In this document: positions 33,858 through 41,722 of the stretch, one piece after another
How positions within the stretch are numbered: position 1 is the stretch's first letter
Layout of the letters: the number at the start of each line of letters is the position of its first letter
Virus record (IMG/VR): IMGVR_UViG_3300027754_005427
Coordinates: 1 to 64,000 of that record
Direction: 5' to 3' (one strand)
Source: a virus
DNA length: 64,000 nucleotides
Notes under the pieces: generated by a model
Databases searched by the model: none
What the model was told of the DNA's origin: nothing
What the model saw: only the letters and a program-made list of their open reading frames with translations
Made by a program: the position numbers and the translations under genes

Positions 33858-34642
33858 ATGCCATTTCCGCCATTGTTAAAGCCACCACCAAATTGACCAC
33901 CACTAAATTGACCAAATCCCATATTGCCACGCATATTTTGACCGCCCATATTACCACCACCGCCACTCTGAAATGCTAAACCACCAACCCCAGACATAAT
34001 ACCCTGCATCGCCATAGAATAAAAGGGATTATTCATACCAATTGCTTGAACACCGCCACCTTGATTGAATCCACCACCTTGATTGAATCCACCACCTTGA
34101 TTGAATCCACCACCTATTAAACTGCCACTTTGATTGAATCCACCACCTTGATTGAATCCACCACCTTGATTGAATCCACCACCTTGATTGAATCCACCAC
34201 CTTGATTGAATCCACCACCTTGATTGAATCCACCACCTTGATTGAATCCACCACCTTGATTGAATCCACCACCTTGATTGAATCCACCACCTTGATTGAA
34301 TCCACCACCTTGATTGAATCCACCACCTTGATTGAATCCACCACCTGTAGAAAGTGGAATTTGATAAAGCTTCGAGATTTGGATGCCTGGAGTATTATTT
34401 TGTGTGTATTGTGCAGTGCCTTGAATGCCTCCTGTATTTTGTTGAAAACCGCCAAAACCGCCAACGCCACTAGAACTGCTTCCAGTATTAAAATTAATGT
34501 TTTGATTTGCTATTTGAGGCTGTACTGTATTATTTAAAGCAGGAGGAAATGAAGGACTTAGTGGTAAAATACTTCTATATTTTTGAGCTTGAGAAGTAGA
34601 AGCTATTATCAAAAACAAAAAAATTACAATTGTTTTTTTCAT
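33854..34642 (-). CDS. Secreted low-complexity GGGFNQ-repeat protein
   Basis: A 262-residue protein. Residues 1-19 (MKKTIVIFLFLIIASTSQAQ) form a classic signal peptide with an A-Q-A/Q-type signal peptidase I site. The rest is Gly/Asn/Gln-rich, with about 15 tandem GGGFNQ hexapeptides encoded by almost perfect 18-bp repeats, interrupted once by SGSLI. The C terminus continues as Gly/Met/Asn-rich sequence. It may form an extracellular matrix, adhesin or amyloid-like layer; this is inferred from composition. A secreted protein translationally coupled to a sulfotransferase is unusual for a phage. Confidence 0.7.
   Translation of the reverse strand: MKKTIVIFLFLIIASTSQAQKYRSILPLSPSFPPALNNTVQPQIANQNINFNTGSSSSGVGGFGGFQQNTGGIQGTAQYTQNNTPGIQISKLYQIPLSTGGGFNQGGGFNQGGGFNQGGGFNQGGGFNQGGGFNQGGGFNQGGGFNQGGGFNQGGGFNQGGGFNQGGGFNQSGSLIGGGFNQGGGFNQGGGFNQGGGVQAIGMNNPFYSMAMQGIMSGVGGLAFQSGGGGNMGGQNMRGNMGFGQFSGGQFGGGFNNGGNGI
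34051..34346. repeat. 18-bp tandem repeat array
   Basis: Near-perfect 18-bp units (TTGATTGAATCCACCACC on the plus strand) are repeated about 12 times from ~34130 to 34346, plus 3 at 34051-34115 after an interruption. They are in frame within the GGGFNQ protein. Perfect identity between units implies recent expansion and likely copy-number variation. Confidence 0.85.
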
Positions 34643-34649
34643 GATTTAT

Positions 34650-35027
34650 TCAACCAATTTCTTCAATCGTACCAGACAATTCAATGATTGGTATTGCCTC
34701 CCAGTTAGTTAAATTATTGCTAAAAGATGGTTTACCATGATTTTTATAATTAACTGCTATAGTGATATGTTTTATTTTGTTTTCTGAGAGCATATCTGTA
34801 ATTACTCCAACCGCTATTACTTGCTCGTCAAAAGCAAGTGTAACTGCTTCTATTTCAACCTTTTGTCCTATCATATTTTTTATATTTTCATTTATAGTTT
34901 TAGAAGCTTTGCCTTTATTAATAGTCATATGATGACAAACTATTTTCCAATCCTCATTAAAAAAAGGGGAAAATTTATCTTTAAGTTTGTTTTTAGATTT
35001 TTCGTCTAAGACTATTGCTGTGTACAT
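34650..35027 (-). CDS. 2H-phosphoesterase-like protein
   Basis: A 125-residue protein. It begins MYTAIVLDEKSKNKLK and has CHHMTINKG (~residue 34) and IKHITIAVNY (~residue 86), two H-x-T-[hydrophobic] motifs spaced as in 2H phosphoesterases, which open 2',3'-cyclic phosphates in RNA repair or degrade 2'-5' or cyclic oligonucleotides. The N-terminal strand and V-T-L-A-F resemble the phosphodiesterase domain of tRNA-ligase-like proteins. T4 Acb1, which cleaves CBASS cyclic nucleotides, has the same fold, so an anti-defence role is possible but unproven. Confidence 0.6.
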   Translation of the reverse strand: MYTAIVLDEKSKNKLKDKFSPFFNEDWKIVCHHMTINKGKASKTINENIKNMIGQKVEIEAVTLAFDEQVIAVGVITDMLSENKIKHITIAVNYKNHGKPSFSNNLTNWEAIPIIELSGTIEEIG

Positions 35028-35053
35028 GAATTATATATTAAATAAAATCATAA

Positions 35054-35422
35054 TTAATTATCATAATTTTTATTTTTAATAATTTCATAGTTTCCAATTG
35101 AAATTACATCATATTTAGAAAATATTTTAGGAATCTGAACTTTATTTAAAATTTTATCTTTACTCCATATTAAAGCATAAACATCACTAGGTAAATTTTC
35201 AATTAAATAATTAAATGTAAATTTACCTAAGCCTTTATTTCTATAAGATTCACAAATATGAAAATTAATTAAATTATAATAATAAGCAGAAAATCTTTGA
35301 AGCGTATAATTTGTTTTTTCAAATAATAAATATCCTATTTTTTCATGATTATGAAATAAATTTATATATTTGTTTTCTTCTAAAGTTATTTCGTAGCCTT
35401 CTTGATAAAAATCGATTACCAT
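35054..35422 (-). CDS. GNAT-family acetyltransferase
   Basis: A 122-residue protein. The acetyl-CoA loop is visible as ESYRNKGLGKFTFNYLI (Q/R-x-x-G-x-G type) at ~residues 66-82, preceded by a strand LINFHIC. The following LPSDVYALIWSKDK is consistent with the beta-5/alpha-4 region. The substrate is unknown. It is divergent from the Fe-S carrier gene at 35530. Confidence 0.7.
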   Translation of the reverse strand: MVIDFYQEGYEITLEENKYINLFHNHEKIGYLLFEKTNYTLQRFSAYYYNLINFHICESYRNKGLGKFTFNYLIENLPSDVYALIWSKDKILNKVQIPKIFSKYDVISIGNYEIIKNKNYDN

Positions 35423-35459
35423 ATGTAAATATATATTACTAAAAATATTTTATTTTTTT

Positions 35460-35485
35460 ACATATAAGTATTTTTACTTATATGT
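35460..35485. promoter_or_regulatory. Perfect 11-bp inverted repeat between divergent genes
   Basis: ACATATAAGTA and TACTTATATGT flank a TTTT spacer. The repeat sits in the 107-bp region between the divergent GNAT and A-type carrier genes, 45 bp upstream of the latter's ATG. No T run follows in the direction of either gene, so an operator or 5'-mRNA hairpin is more likely than a terminator. Confidence 0.5.
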
Positions 35486-35529
35486 TATATTAAATTAATT
35501 AGCATTTTAAATTTTAAAAGGATAAAGCC

Positions 35530-35880
35530 ATGGCAATTTCAATTACAAACAGAGCTAAGAACGAATTCATTCATATTATTGAAGAGCAAAAATCACAAGA
35601 TCCAGAGTTTGCAAACAAGAAACAATACTTAAGGATTAGAGTTGTTGGAGGTGGTTGTTCTGGATTTCAATACAAGCTTACAGTTGATGATCAAGTAAAT
35701 GAAAACTTAGATGATTGTCAAACAATTAATGAAGTAGAGGTTGTAATTGACAAAAGAAGCATAATGTATATTTCTGAAGCAAAAATTGATTATTTAGATG
35801 ATTTGAATGAAAGAGGATTCAAAATTGAAAATCCTGATACTAAAACAACTTGTGGATGTGGCAAAAGCTTTTCTTTTTAA
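35530..35880 (+). CDS. A-type iron-sulfur carrier (IscA/ErpA/HesB family)
   Basis: A 116-residue protein. All three conserved Cys of A-type carriers are present: GGGCSGFQYKL (~residue 48) and the C-terminal TTCGCGKSFSF (C-x-C). LRIRVVGGGCSG and VVIDKRSIMYI are typical family segments. These proteins receive and deliver 2Fe-2S/4Fe-4S clusters. A phage copy could support Fe-S enzymes during infection. AAAGGATAAAGCC precedes the ATG. It lies upstream of two small genes in the same direction. Confidence 0.9.
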   Translation: MAISITNRAKNEFIHIIEEQKSQDPEFANKKQYLRIRVVGGGCSGFQYKLTVDDQVNENLDDCQTINEVEVVIDKRSIMYISEAKIDYLDDLNERGFKIENPDTKTTCGCGKSFSF

Positions 35881-35903
35881 ATAATGTTTCAACAGGAGAA
35901 AAA

Positions 35904-36353
35904 ATGAGTCCAGATAAAGAAAAAAGACTTTATGATAATTATCCCGAGTTATTTTATTCAATGAATGATAAAAATCCAGAATTAACATTAATGTGGGGAA
36001 TTGAATGTGAAGATGGTTGGTATGATATTATTGATTGTTTATGTTATGAAATTATTAAAAAATCAAGAAAGGAAAGGTCTGTAGAAAGGTCTTTAGAAGA
36101 ATACGAAGAAGCAATGAAAAAATTTGAAAGAATTCCTTCTGTAATTCAAATTAAAGAAAAATTTGGATTGTTAACAGTTTGTATTAATAATATTAATAAG
36201 GAGCATAAAGCTTTAATTGATTTTGCCGAGAGATTAAGTTCTAAAACATGTGAATTTTGTGGTACATCTAAAGATGTAAAATTAACATCTGTTGGGTGGA
36301 TAAAAACACTTTGTCCAGAACATACTGATTTATTTAATGGTAGAAAGGTATAA
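35904..36353 (+). CDS. Conserved phage protein with C-terminal zinc-finger-like motif
   Basis: About 149 residues from the ATG at 35904 (GGAGAAAAA upstream). It matches a widespread phage family of unknown function: YDNYPELF, GIECEDGWYDIIDCLC, IQIKEKFGLLTV, then DFAERLSSKTCEFCGTS and GWIKTLCPEH. The CxxCG...CxxH residues probably bind zinc. Nothing indicates an activity. Confidence 0.7.
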   Translation: MSPDKEKRLYDNYPELFYSMNDKNPELTLMWGIECEDGWYDIIDCLCYEIIKKSRKERSVERSLEEYEEAMKKFERIPSVIQIKEKFGLLTVCINNINKEHKALIDFAERLSSKTCEFCGTSKDVKLTSVGWIKTLCPEHTDLFNGRKV

Positions 36354-36363
36354 TTTAAAAAAT

Positions 36364-36636
36364 ATGAATGTTAACAATGTAAAAATAACTGTGGATATTG
36401 GAGATGGAACTTTATGGACATATGAAAATATTTGTAGTTTCGTTACAAAAGAAAGGTTGTTAAATGAAAATGACGACAGTACAAAAATTTATAGTATGAA
36501 CATAGATTCTTTAAATGTAAAAATAGAAAAAAAAGAAATGCTAGATACATTACAGGAAATATCAAAAAAATTAGATATTTTAATTAACAAAGAAGATAAA
36601 AAGCCAGCGTGTAGAAAATCTAAATCAAATAACTAG
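36364..36636 (+). CDS. Small hypothetical protein
   Basis: About 90 residues from the ATG at 36364 (MNVNNVKITVDIGDGTLWTY); an in-frame ATG at 36337 is possible and would overlap the previous gene. It has a beta-rich N-terminal half and a helical, Lys-rich C-terminal half (MLDTLQEISKKLDILINKED) that could form a short coiled coil. No family is recognised. Confidence 0.5.
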   Translation: MNVNNVKITVDIGDGTLWTYENICSFVTKERLLNENDDSTKIYSMNIDSLNVKIEKKEMLDTLQEISKKLDILINKEDKKPACRKSKSNN

Positions 36637-36673
36637 CTTGTTTAATTTATAACAATATACTATAATTAATTAG

Positions 36674-36727
36674 GGCTGGGGATGGTATAATGGTGGTTAT
36701 ACGGGGAAATAGGTGGTATCCCCAGCC
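36674..36727 (+). ncRNA. Structured RNA candidate, tRNA-like stem
   Basis: GGCTGGGGA (36674-36682) pairs with TCCCCAGCC (36719-36727), a perfect GC-rich 9-bp stem in very AT-rich DNA. Inside, GTATAA and TTATAC form a 6-bp hairpin around TGGTGG. Further AT-rich inverted sequence flanks the stem (about 36661-36740). A 7-bp acceptor-like stem and a D-arm-like GGTATAATGGT suggest a degenerate tRNA, but there is no anticodon or T arm (54 nt total). Strand is assigned from neighbouring genes only. Confidence 0.4.
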
Positions 36728-36769
36728 TAATATAATTATAATATTTAAATAAAAAAACATATATAACGC

Positions 36770-37516
36770 ATGAGCAAAATAAATTTATCATATTGTACAA
36801 CATGTTGTAATAGACTATGGCAATTAGCTTTAACTCTACAAGATAATTTAGAAAATTTAAATAAAAAAGAAGAACTCATATTAGTAAATTATGGGAGTAC
36901 TGATAATTTAAACCGCTACATAAAATCAAGTTATTGGTGTCAAAAATTAATGGATGATAATAGATTTAAATATATAGATGTTTTAGATGTAAGCAATTAT
37001 AATTGCTCAAAAGCAAAAAATATAGCACATAGATTTGCCAGCGGTAAATTTCTAGTTAATCTTGATGCTGACAATACTAATTATCTAATTAATAAAAGAG
37101 TTTTAAATACTGATAATAGAGATGAAGTTTTGATTCATTTATGGAATAAAATCATGGGTGGAACTTTTGGAAAAATATGTATACCTAAAGATATTTTTTA
37201 TAAATTAGGAGGATATGATGAGTCTTTTCTTCCAATTGCATACCAAGATAACGATATAATGAACAGAGCAAAAGCTATGAATATTAAAGTTGTTGAAAAT
37301 CTAATATCCATAGGTGTAATAACAAATACCATAGAAGAAAAAGTAAATCAAACAGGATTAAAAAGTTGGTGGTCATGCTTACAAACTAATAAAACCACAT
37401 CAGAATTTAATATTTCAAACAATAAATTAATAGCAAACAAAGATACTGGGTGGGGATATGCAAAAGTAAAAATAAATTTTGGAAAAACACAAGAATTTAA
37501 AGAAATATTTCCATAA
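36770..37516 (+). CDS. GT2-like glycosyltransferase
   Basis: A 248-residue protein with a GT-A fold pattern: INLSYCTTCCNRLWQLALTL at the start, VNYGSTDNLNRYI, the metal-binding NLDADN (~residue 96), GGYDESFLPIAYQDND and RAKAMNIKVV. It fits family GT2 or the N-terminal galactosyltransferase type. Donor and acceptor are unknown. ATATATA just before the ATG may be a weak late promoter. Confidence 0.75.
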   Translation: MSKINLSYCTTCCNRLWQLALTLQDNLENLNKKEELILVNYGSTDNLNRYIKSSYWCQKLMDDNRFKYIDVLDVSNYNCSKAKNIAHRFASGKFLVNLDADNTNYLINKRVLNTDNRDEVLIHLWNKIMGGTFGKICIPKDIFYKLGGYDESFLPIAYQDNDIMNRAKAMNIKVVENLISIGVITNTIEEKVNQTGLKSWWSCLQTNKTTSEFNISNNKLIANKDTGWGYAKVKINFGKTQEFKEIFP

Positions 37517-37609
37517 GCAAAATAATAATTATCATTGACTTATTTAAACAATATATTATATTTACATTGCGTACATTTGCCTTATATATTTAATAAAATA
37601 GAAATTATT

Positions 37610-38515
37610 ATGAATTTATCACTTTGTTGCATTTCTAATGTTTTATCTAATGAAGGCACTAGATTCAGAAGAATTACTTATAAAAGTTTTTCTAGTGTAA
37701 GTAAAAATGAAGCAATTAATAAAATAGGACTTATTGCTTTACATAATCTAGAAGTTTGCTTAAAAACAATTAAACAATGTGTAAACATTGGTATTTCTGG
37801 CTATAGAATTAGCAGCGATTTATTTCCTTTGCTAAATCATCCTGATATATGTATGGAAATTGATGATTTGCCAAATATAAAAGATATAAGTTTTTTATTA
37901 AATCAAATCAAATGCTTTGTTAAATCAAATGGAATAAGAATTTCTGCCCACCCAAGCGAGTATATAAGTCTTACTTCTGAAAACCCAAATACAATTTCTA
38001 ATTCAATTAATGACCTTGAACTACATGCTGATATATTTAATAGACTTGAATTACCTCTGAATTATCTATCGCCACTAAATATACACATTAGAAAAGATGG
38101 TAATGAAGAAGAGCTATCTAAAGTATTCATGAAAAATTTTCAAAGACTATCTGATGGTGTTAAAAAAAGATTAGTATTAGAAAATAATGATAATGTTAAA
38201 GGTGTTTGGAGTACTAAAAAACTAGTTGAAATATTTTACCAGAGACATAACATTCCTATTACTTTTGATTGTTTACATCATAAATTTCTTGCTGATAATT
38301 TATCAGAAAAAGAAGCATTTGATTTAGCTTACAAAACTTGGGATTGCCAACCACTTTTTCACTATAGTGAATCAAAAGACGGTACTAAAGCACATGCAGA
38401 TATGGCAAAAGAAATACCAAATTCTTATGAAAAAAATGTTATGTTCGATGTAGAATTAAAAGGCAAAGACTTAGCTATATTAGATTTAATTAAAAGAATT
38501 AATTTAAAAAAGTAA
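37610..38515 (+). CDS. uvsE: UV damage endonuclease (UvdE/UvsE)
   Basis: About 301 residues from the ATG at 37610. It follows the family throughout: LCCISNVLSNEGTRFRRITY, GYRISSDLFPLLNHP, RISAHPSEYISLTS, NIHIRKDGNEEEL, LVLENNDNVKGVWS, PITFDCLHHKFL, HYSESKDGTKAHAD and MFDVELKGKDLAIL. UvdE is a TIM-barrel, metal-dependent enzyme that nicks DNA 5' of UV photoproducts and starts alternative excision repair. A phage copy would protect its DNA in sunlit water. It is convergent with folA, overlapping by 17 bp. Confidence 0.9.
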   Translation: MNLSLCCISNVLSNEGTRFRRITYKSFSSVSKNEAINKIGLIALHNLEVCLKTIKQCVNIGISGYRISSDLFPLLNHPDICMEIDDLPNIKDISFLLNQIKCFVKSNGIRISAHPSEYISLTSENPNTISNSINDLELHADIFNRLELPLNYLSPLNIHIRKDGNEEELSKVFMKNFQRLSDGVKKRLVLENNDNVKGVWSTKKLVEIFYQRHNIPITFDCLHHKFLADNLSEKEAFDLAYKTWDCQPLFHYSESKDGTKAHADMAKEIPNSYEKNVMFDVELKGKDLAILDLIKRINLKK

Positions 38516-38951
38516 AAATAGAATATTCAGAATAATGATCTTTAGATATTAATTTTAAAATTTTTGGTAATTTTGGAAAAAAAACATCTGCTTCATAACA
38601 CCCATTAATCAAAGTTAAGAACAAGAAATTTAAATTCTGGTGATTTATTGCTTCTTCATAAATAGAGGCTCCTCCAATAATAAAAGGAGTTTGTTTTTTA
38701 AGCCAACAATAATCTAATGCTTTTTGAAGAGAATTAAACTTTAGATCTTTAGAAATTATTATATTTTCTCTATTTGGAAGAGGTTTTACTGGTAATGATT
38801 CCCAAGTTTTTCTTCCCATTATTAATGGACTTGTATTAGTTATTTCTTTAAAAAACTTCAAATCACCTTTTATATCCCAAGGTAATTTTCCTTTATAACC
38901 GATGCCATGATTTAAGTCCATAGCAGCAATAATATTAAATTTATTTGTCAT
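38499..38951 (-). CDS. folA: Dihydrofolate reductase
   Basis: About 150 residues from the ATG at 38951, which overlaps the thyA stop as ATGA. FNIIAAMDLNHGIGYKGKLPW, MGRKTWESLP and PLPNRENIIIS, FIIGGASIYEEA are the NADPH- and folate-binding segments. The enzyme regenerates tetrahydrofolate used by ThyA; coupling of the two genes is typical of T4-like phages and many bacteria. The length is slightly below the usual ~160. Confidence 0.93.
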   Translation of the reverse strand: MTNKFNIIAAMDLNHGIGYKGKLPWDIKGDLKFFKEITNTSPLIMGRKTWESLPVKPLPNRENIIISKDLKFNSLQKALDYCWLKKQTPFIIGGASIYEEAINHQNLNFLFLTLINGCYEADVFFPKLPKILKLISKDHYSEYSIFTFLN

Positions 38952-39799
38952 ACTGCAACTTGACCTTTTATGAAATCGTGTGAGTTGTAATTTTTCAATA
39001 CAGAGTCTACACAAGACCAATCAAAAATATTATTAAATTTAGTAGTTTCAATAGAAGGAAAAGACAAAGGAGTTCTTTTTAATTGAGTCTTTACTGCATC
39101 TATGTGATTTACATACAAATGAACATTATCTAAATAACCAGTTACCAATCCAGCTTCAAAATTGCTTTCTTTTGCTAATAAATGTAACAATAAAGCATAT
39201 GAAGCGATATTAAATGGTAAGCCAAGAAATGTATCAACACTACGCATGTGAAATGCTAAATGAATTTTATTATCTATCTTGGTTACAGTCCAAACAAAAT
39301 GACATGGTGGTAATGCCATAGAATCAAGTTGCGAAGGATTCCAAGCAGAACAAACCATTCTTCTATCATCTGGATTGCTTTTTAAGGTATCGACTATTTT
39401 TTTAAATTGATCATAGCCTTCTCCATTAAAATTACGCCATTGAACACCATAAATTGGGCCAAGTTCATTTTCTTTTAACTGATATTCTTTCTTATGTTCT
39501 TCGCTTAATCCTTGTGGAATAAGTTTTGGTGAACACCATTCATTCCAAATATTGCATTTGCGATCTTTTAGCCATTGTTTATCATGCAAGCCTTTTATGA
39601 AGAATTCCAACTCAACTTTTATTGAATTAAAGTTCATTTTTTTAGTTGTTAAAAGAGGAAATCCTTGATTCATATCATGCTGAAATAAAACATGAGGTAT
39701 AGCAATGGTATCTATGCCAGTTCTATTTTTGCAAATAATTCCATCTTTTAATATATTTCTTAATATTCCTAAATATAATTCTTCTGATGAATTTTTCAT
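38948..39799 (-). CDS. thyA: Thymidylate synthase
   Basis: A 283-residue protein. Diagnostic segments: RTGIDTIAIPHVLFQHDMNQ, GPIYGVQWRNF, DDRRMVCSAWNP, LPPCHFVWT (catalytic Cys), HMRSVDTFLGLPFNIASYA and GYLDNVHLYVNHIDA. It methylates dUMP to dTMP with methylene-tetrahydrofolate. GAGGACAAA precedes the ATG. It is translated together with folA and supplies dTMP for phage DNA in an AT-rich genome. Confidence 0.96.
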   Translation of the reverse strand: MKNSSEELYLGILRNILKDGIICKNRTGIDTIAIPHVLFQHDMNQGFPLLTTKKMNFNSIKVELEFFIKGLHDKQWLKDRKCNIWNEWCSPKLIPQGLSEEHKKEYQLKENELGPIYGVQWRNFNGEGYDQFKKIVDTLKSNPDDRRMVCSAWNPSQLDSMALPPCHFVWTVTKIDNKIHLAFHMRSVDTFLGLPFNIASYALLLHLLAKESNFEAGLVTGYLDNVHLYVNHIDAVKTQLKRTPLSFPSIETTKFNNIFDWSCVDSVLKNYNSHDFIKGQVAV

Positions 39800-39970
39800 T
39801 TTGTCCTCAATCTATAACATTCAACATTTATTATTTTACTAAATAGTTAAAATTACGGCAATGAAATTTAAAACAATAAAACTAAATAATTAGCACATGA
39901 AAAATTTAATATTAAAAAAATAATTTAATGAAGAAAAATACAGGTTTAAAAAGGAAATTATAAAAATATT

Positions 39971-40723
39971 ATGGTAGAAAAAATTAAAACATGCATTTGT
40001 GAAAATTTTCCATTAAGTTTAAACAATCAACTTTATGAATTTATAAAAGAAGAAAAAAGAATTAACAATGCATCAATTGCAGCAAGAACAGTCAATCTCT
40101 GGAAAGCTGGAAGAAAAATAAAGGTTTACTTTTCAATATTTAATGAAAATCCAAAAATTATTGATGAAATTCTTTTCGTAGCAAATGAATGGAGCAAGCA
40201 CTGTTCAATTCATTTTGTTTTTGAAAAACAAAAAGAAGCTTCTGATATTTATGTTTCGCTTAAAATTGGGAATGGATTTTATTCTGCTATTGGTTTGCAA
40301 TCAAAAGTATATATTTCAAAAGATAAACCATCAATGAATCTTGATCCATCTTGGGGATTAAAGTTTGGATTTAGTAAAAGAAAAGAATTAAGATTTAAGT
40401 ATTGCAAGTCCTTAGTATTGCATGAATTTGGACACTCATTAGGATTAATACATGAACATCAAAGAAGCAACAGGCCTTTTACTTGGGACAAAAGATATAT
40501 TAAAGAAAATTATTTAAAACTTGGTATGCCAACATTTAAAAGTGCTAAAGGAAATATTTTAAAAGTTTGTAATGTAAATGATATTGTAAAATCTAGATTT
40601 GATTATAAGTCAATTATGATTTATCCTTTTGATAAAAAAATGGTTAAAGAAAGGTTTGGAATTAAAATACCTTTAGGATTATCAAAAAATGATAAAATAA
40701 AAATATCAAAAATTTATCCATAA
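39971..40723 (+). CDS. Astacin-like (M12A) zinc metallopeptidase
   Basis: A 250-residue protein. LVLHEFGHSLGLIHEHQRSN carries HExxHxxGxxHE, the extended zinc site of astacins, and SIMIYPF (~residue 214) is the Met-turn. The N-terminal part (LWKAGRKIKVYFSIF, IHFVFEKQKEASDIYV) fits the family's first subdomain. No signal peptide or tag is visible, so where it acts is unclear: virion, host cytoplasm after lysis, or envelope. About 170 bp upstream holds no gene. Confidence 0.82.
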   Translation: MVEKIKTCICENFPLSLNNQLYEFIKEEKRINNASIAARTVNLWKAGRKIKVYFSIFNENPKIIDEILFVANEWSKHCSIHFVFEKQKEASDIYVSLKIGNGFYSAIGLQSKVYISKDKPSMNLDPSWGLKFGFSKRKELRFKYCKSLVLHEFGHSLGLIHEHQRSNRPFTWDKRYIKENYLKLGMPTFKSAKGNILKVCNVNDIVKSRFDYKSIMIYPFDKKMVKERFGIKIPLGLSKNDKIKISKIYP

Positions 40724-40739
40724 TTAATATAATAATTAA

Positions 40740-41396
40740 ATGAATAATAAAAAATCAAAAATTAACATTAAAAAAAATAATTTAATTAAACAAAATGAAC
40801 ATCTAAAGGAAATGATAAAGAAGTTAAATTTAGAATTAAAAATTGTTAAAGAAAAAAATAATTTACAATTAAACGATGTTAAAGAAGCAGAAAAAACCCA
40901 AAATAATAAAGGAATTATAATACATGGAATTAATAAATTACATGACAATTGCTTTAATCTTCCTTGTATTTTTATAAGATTTCATGAAAGAAATATAAAA
41001 CTAAAAATAAACCGTAAAAGATCTTTTGGAACAACTTATACATATTCTGGATTTTTTGATAATTACAATATAGGTTTGAATAGTAAAAAAATAATCAATA
41101 AAAAATATAAGAAATTTAATTTAAATATTTTCTTTTATTTTAATAAGAAAGACAATCATTTGTATGTAAGTTCAGAAGGAAGTATAAGAAAAGAAAAAAA
41201 TATTATTGAATATATATTTTTCACAGAAAATAATAAAAAGCATTTTAAAAAATATAAATATGTAGAAGAAGAAACATTTAATTGGCCAATAATTCATAAT
41301 TTAAAAATTAAAGATATTAATTCAAATGAAGAAGAAGAAGTTAAAATTAAAATAATGAAATCTAATCAAATACATAAAAAAAACCCTAAAAGTTAA
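40740..41396 (+). CDS. Coiled-coil hypothetical protein
   Basis: A 218-residue protein. Residues ~10-50 are a Lys/Glu-rich helix with heptad-like Leu/Ile (LIKQNEHLKEMIKKLNLELK), likely a coiled coil. A beta-rich domain with many aromatic residues follows (GTTYTYSGFFDNYNIGLN, FNLNIFFYFNKKDNHLYVSS) and then an acidic/basic tail. It could be a small structural or fibre-associated protein; no family is recognised. It follows the metallopeptidase by 16 bp. Confidence 0.55.
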   Translation: MNNKKSKINIKKNNLIKQNEHLKEMIKKLNLELKIVKEKNNLQLNDVKEAEKTQNNKGIIIHGINKLHDNCFNLPCIFIRFHERNIKLKINRKRSFGTTYTYSGFFDNYNIGLNSKKIINKKYKKFNLNIFFYFNKKDNHLYVSSEGSIRKEKNIIEYIFFTENNKKHFKKYKYVEEETFNWPIIHNLKIKDINSNEEEEVKIKIMKSNQIHKKNPKS

Positions 41397-41409
41397 TAAA
41401 TATATAACA

Positions 41410-41706
41410 ATGAATAAAGATATAGCTAATTTACTTTTTAAGACAGTACCAAAAATTACTTTCAAGGTAAACACAATTGATTACTCTGAGATATTTGAAA
41501 ATCTTTTACCTGATAATAATTTTGAAAATATAGAAAAACAACTTAAAGATAAGACAGTTTACATACCTTATGTTGATTACCCTTTAAAACATGGTGATGA
41601 ATTCGTACTTACAGGAATTCAAGCAACTAAAGTAAAAAACATGTATATTAATAAAAAGCCCAAAATACTTGAAATATTAAAAATTGAAAGCATTTTTGCT
41701 AATTAA
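41410..41706 (+). CDS. Free-standing copy of the RCC1-protein N-terminal domain
   Basis: A 98-residue protein. PKITFKVNTIDYSEIFENLL...NIEKQLKDKTVYIPYVDYPLK and HGDEFVLTGIQATKVKNMYI aligns along its length with residues 4-85 of the RCC1-repeat protein at 49154-50533. It is therefore a single-domain relative, perhaps a virion or fibre-attachment module. Its activity is unknown. Confidence 0.65.
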   Translation: MNKDIANLLFKTVPKITFKVNTIDYSEIFENLLPDNNFENIEKQLKDKTVYIPYVDYPLKHGDEFVLTGIQATKVKNMYINKKPKILEILKIESIFAN

Positions 41707-41722
41707 AAACAGGAGTAAATAA

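Noticed and set aside
34051-34346. CRISPR-like array
   Set aside because: Repeats are contiguous 18-mers without spacers and lie in frame inside a gene.
34117-34537. Two further open frames in the 18-bp repeat array (IESTTL on plus, SIKVVD on minus)
   Set aside because: 18-bp repeats keep all frames open; only the GGGFNQ frame has a signal peptide and a proper start.
36674-36727. A genuine tRNA gene
   Set aside because: Only 54 nt, no anticodon arm and no T arm; kept as a structured-RNA candidate instead.
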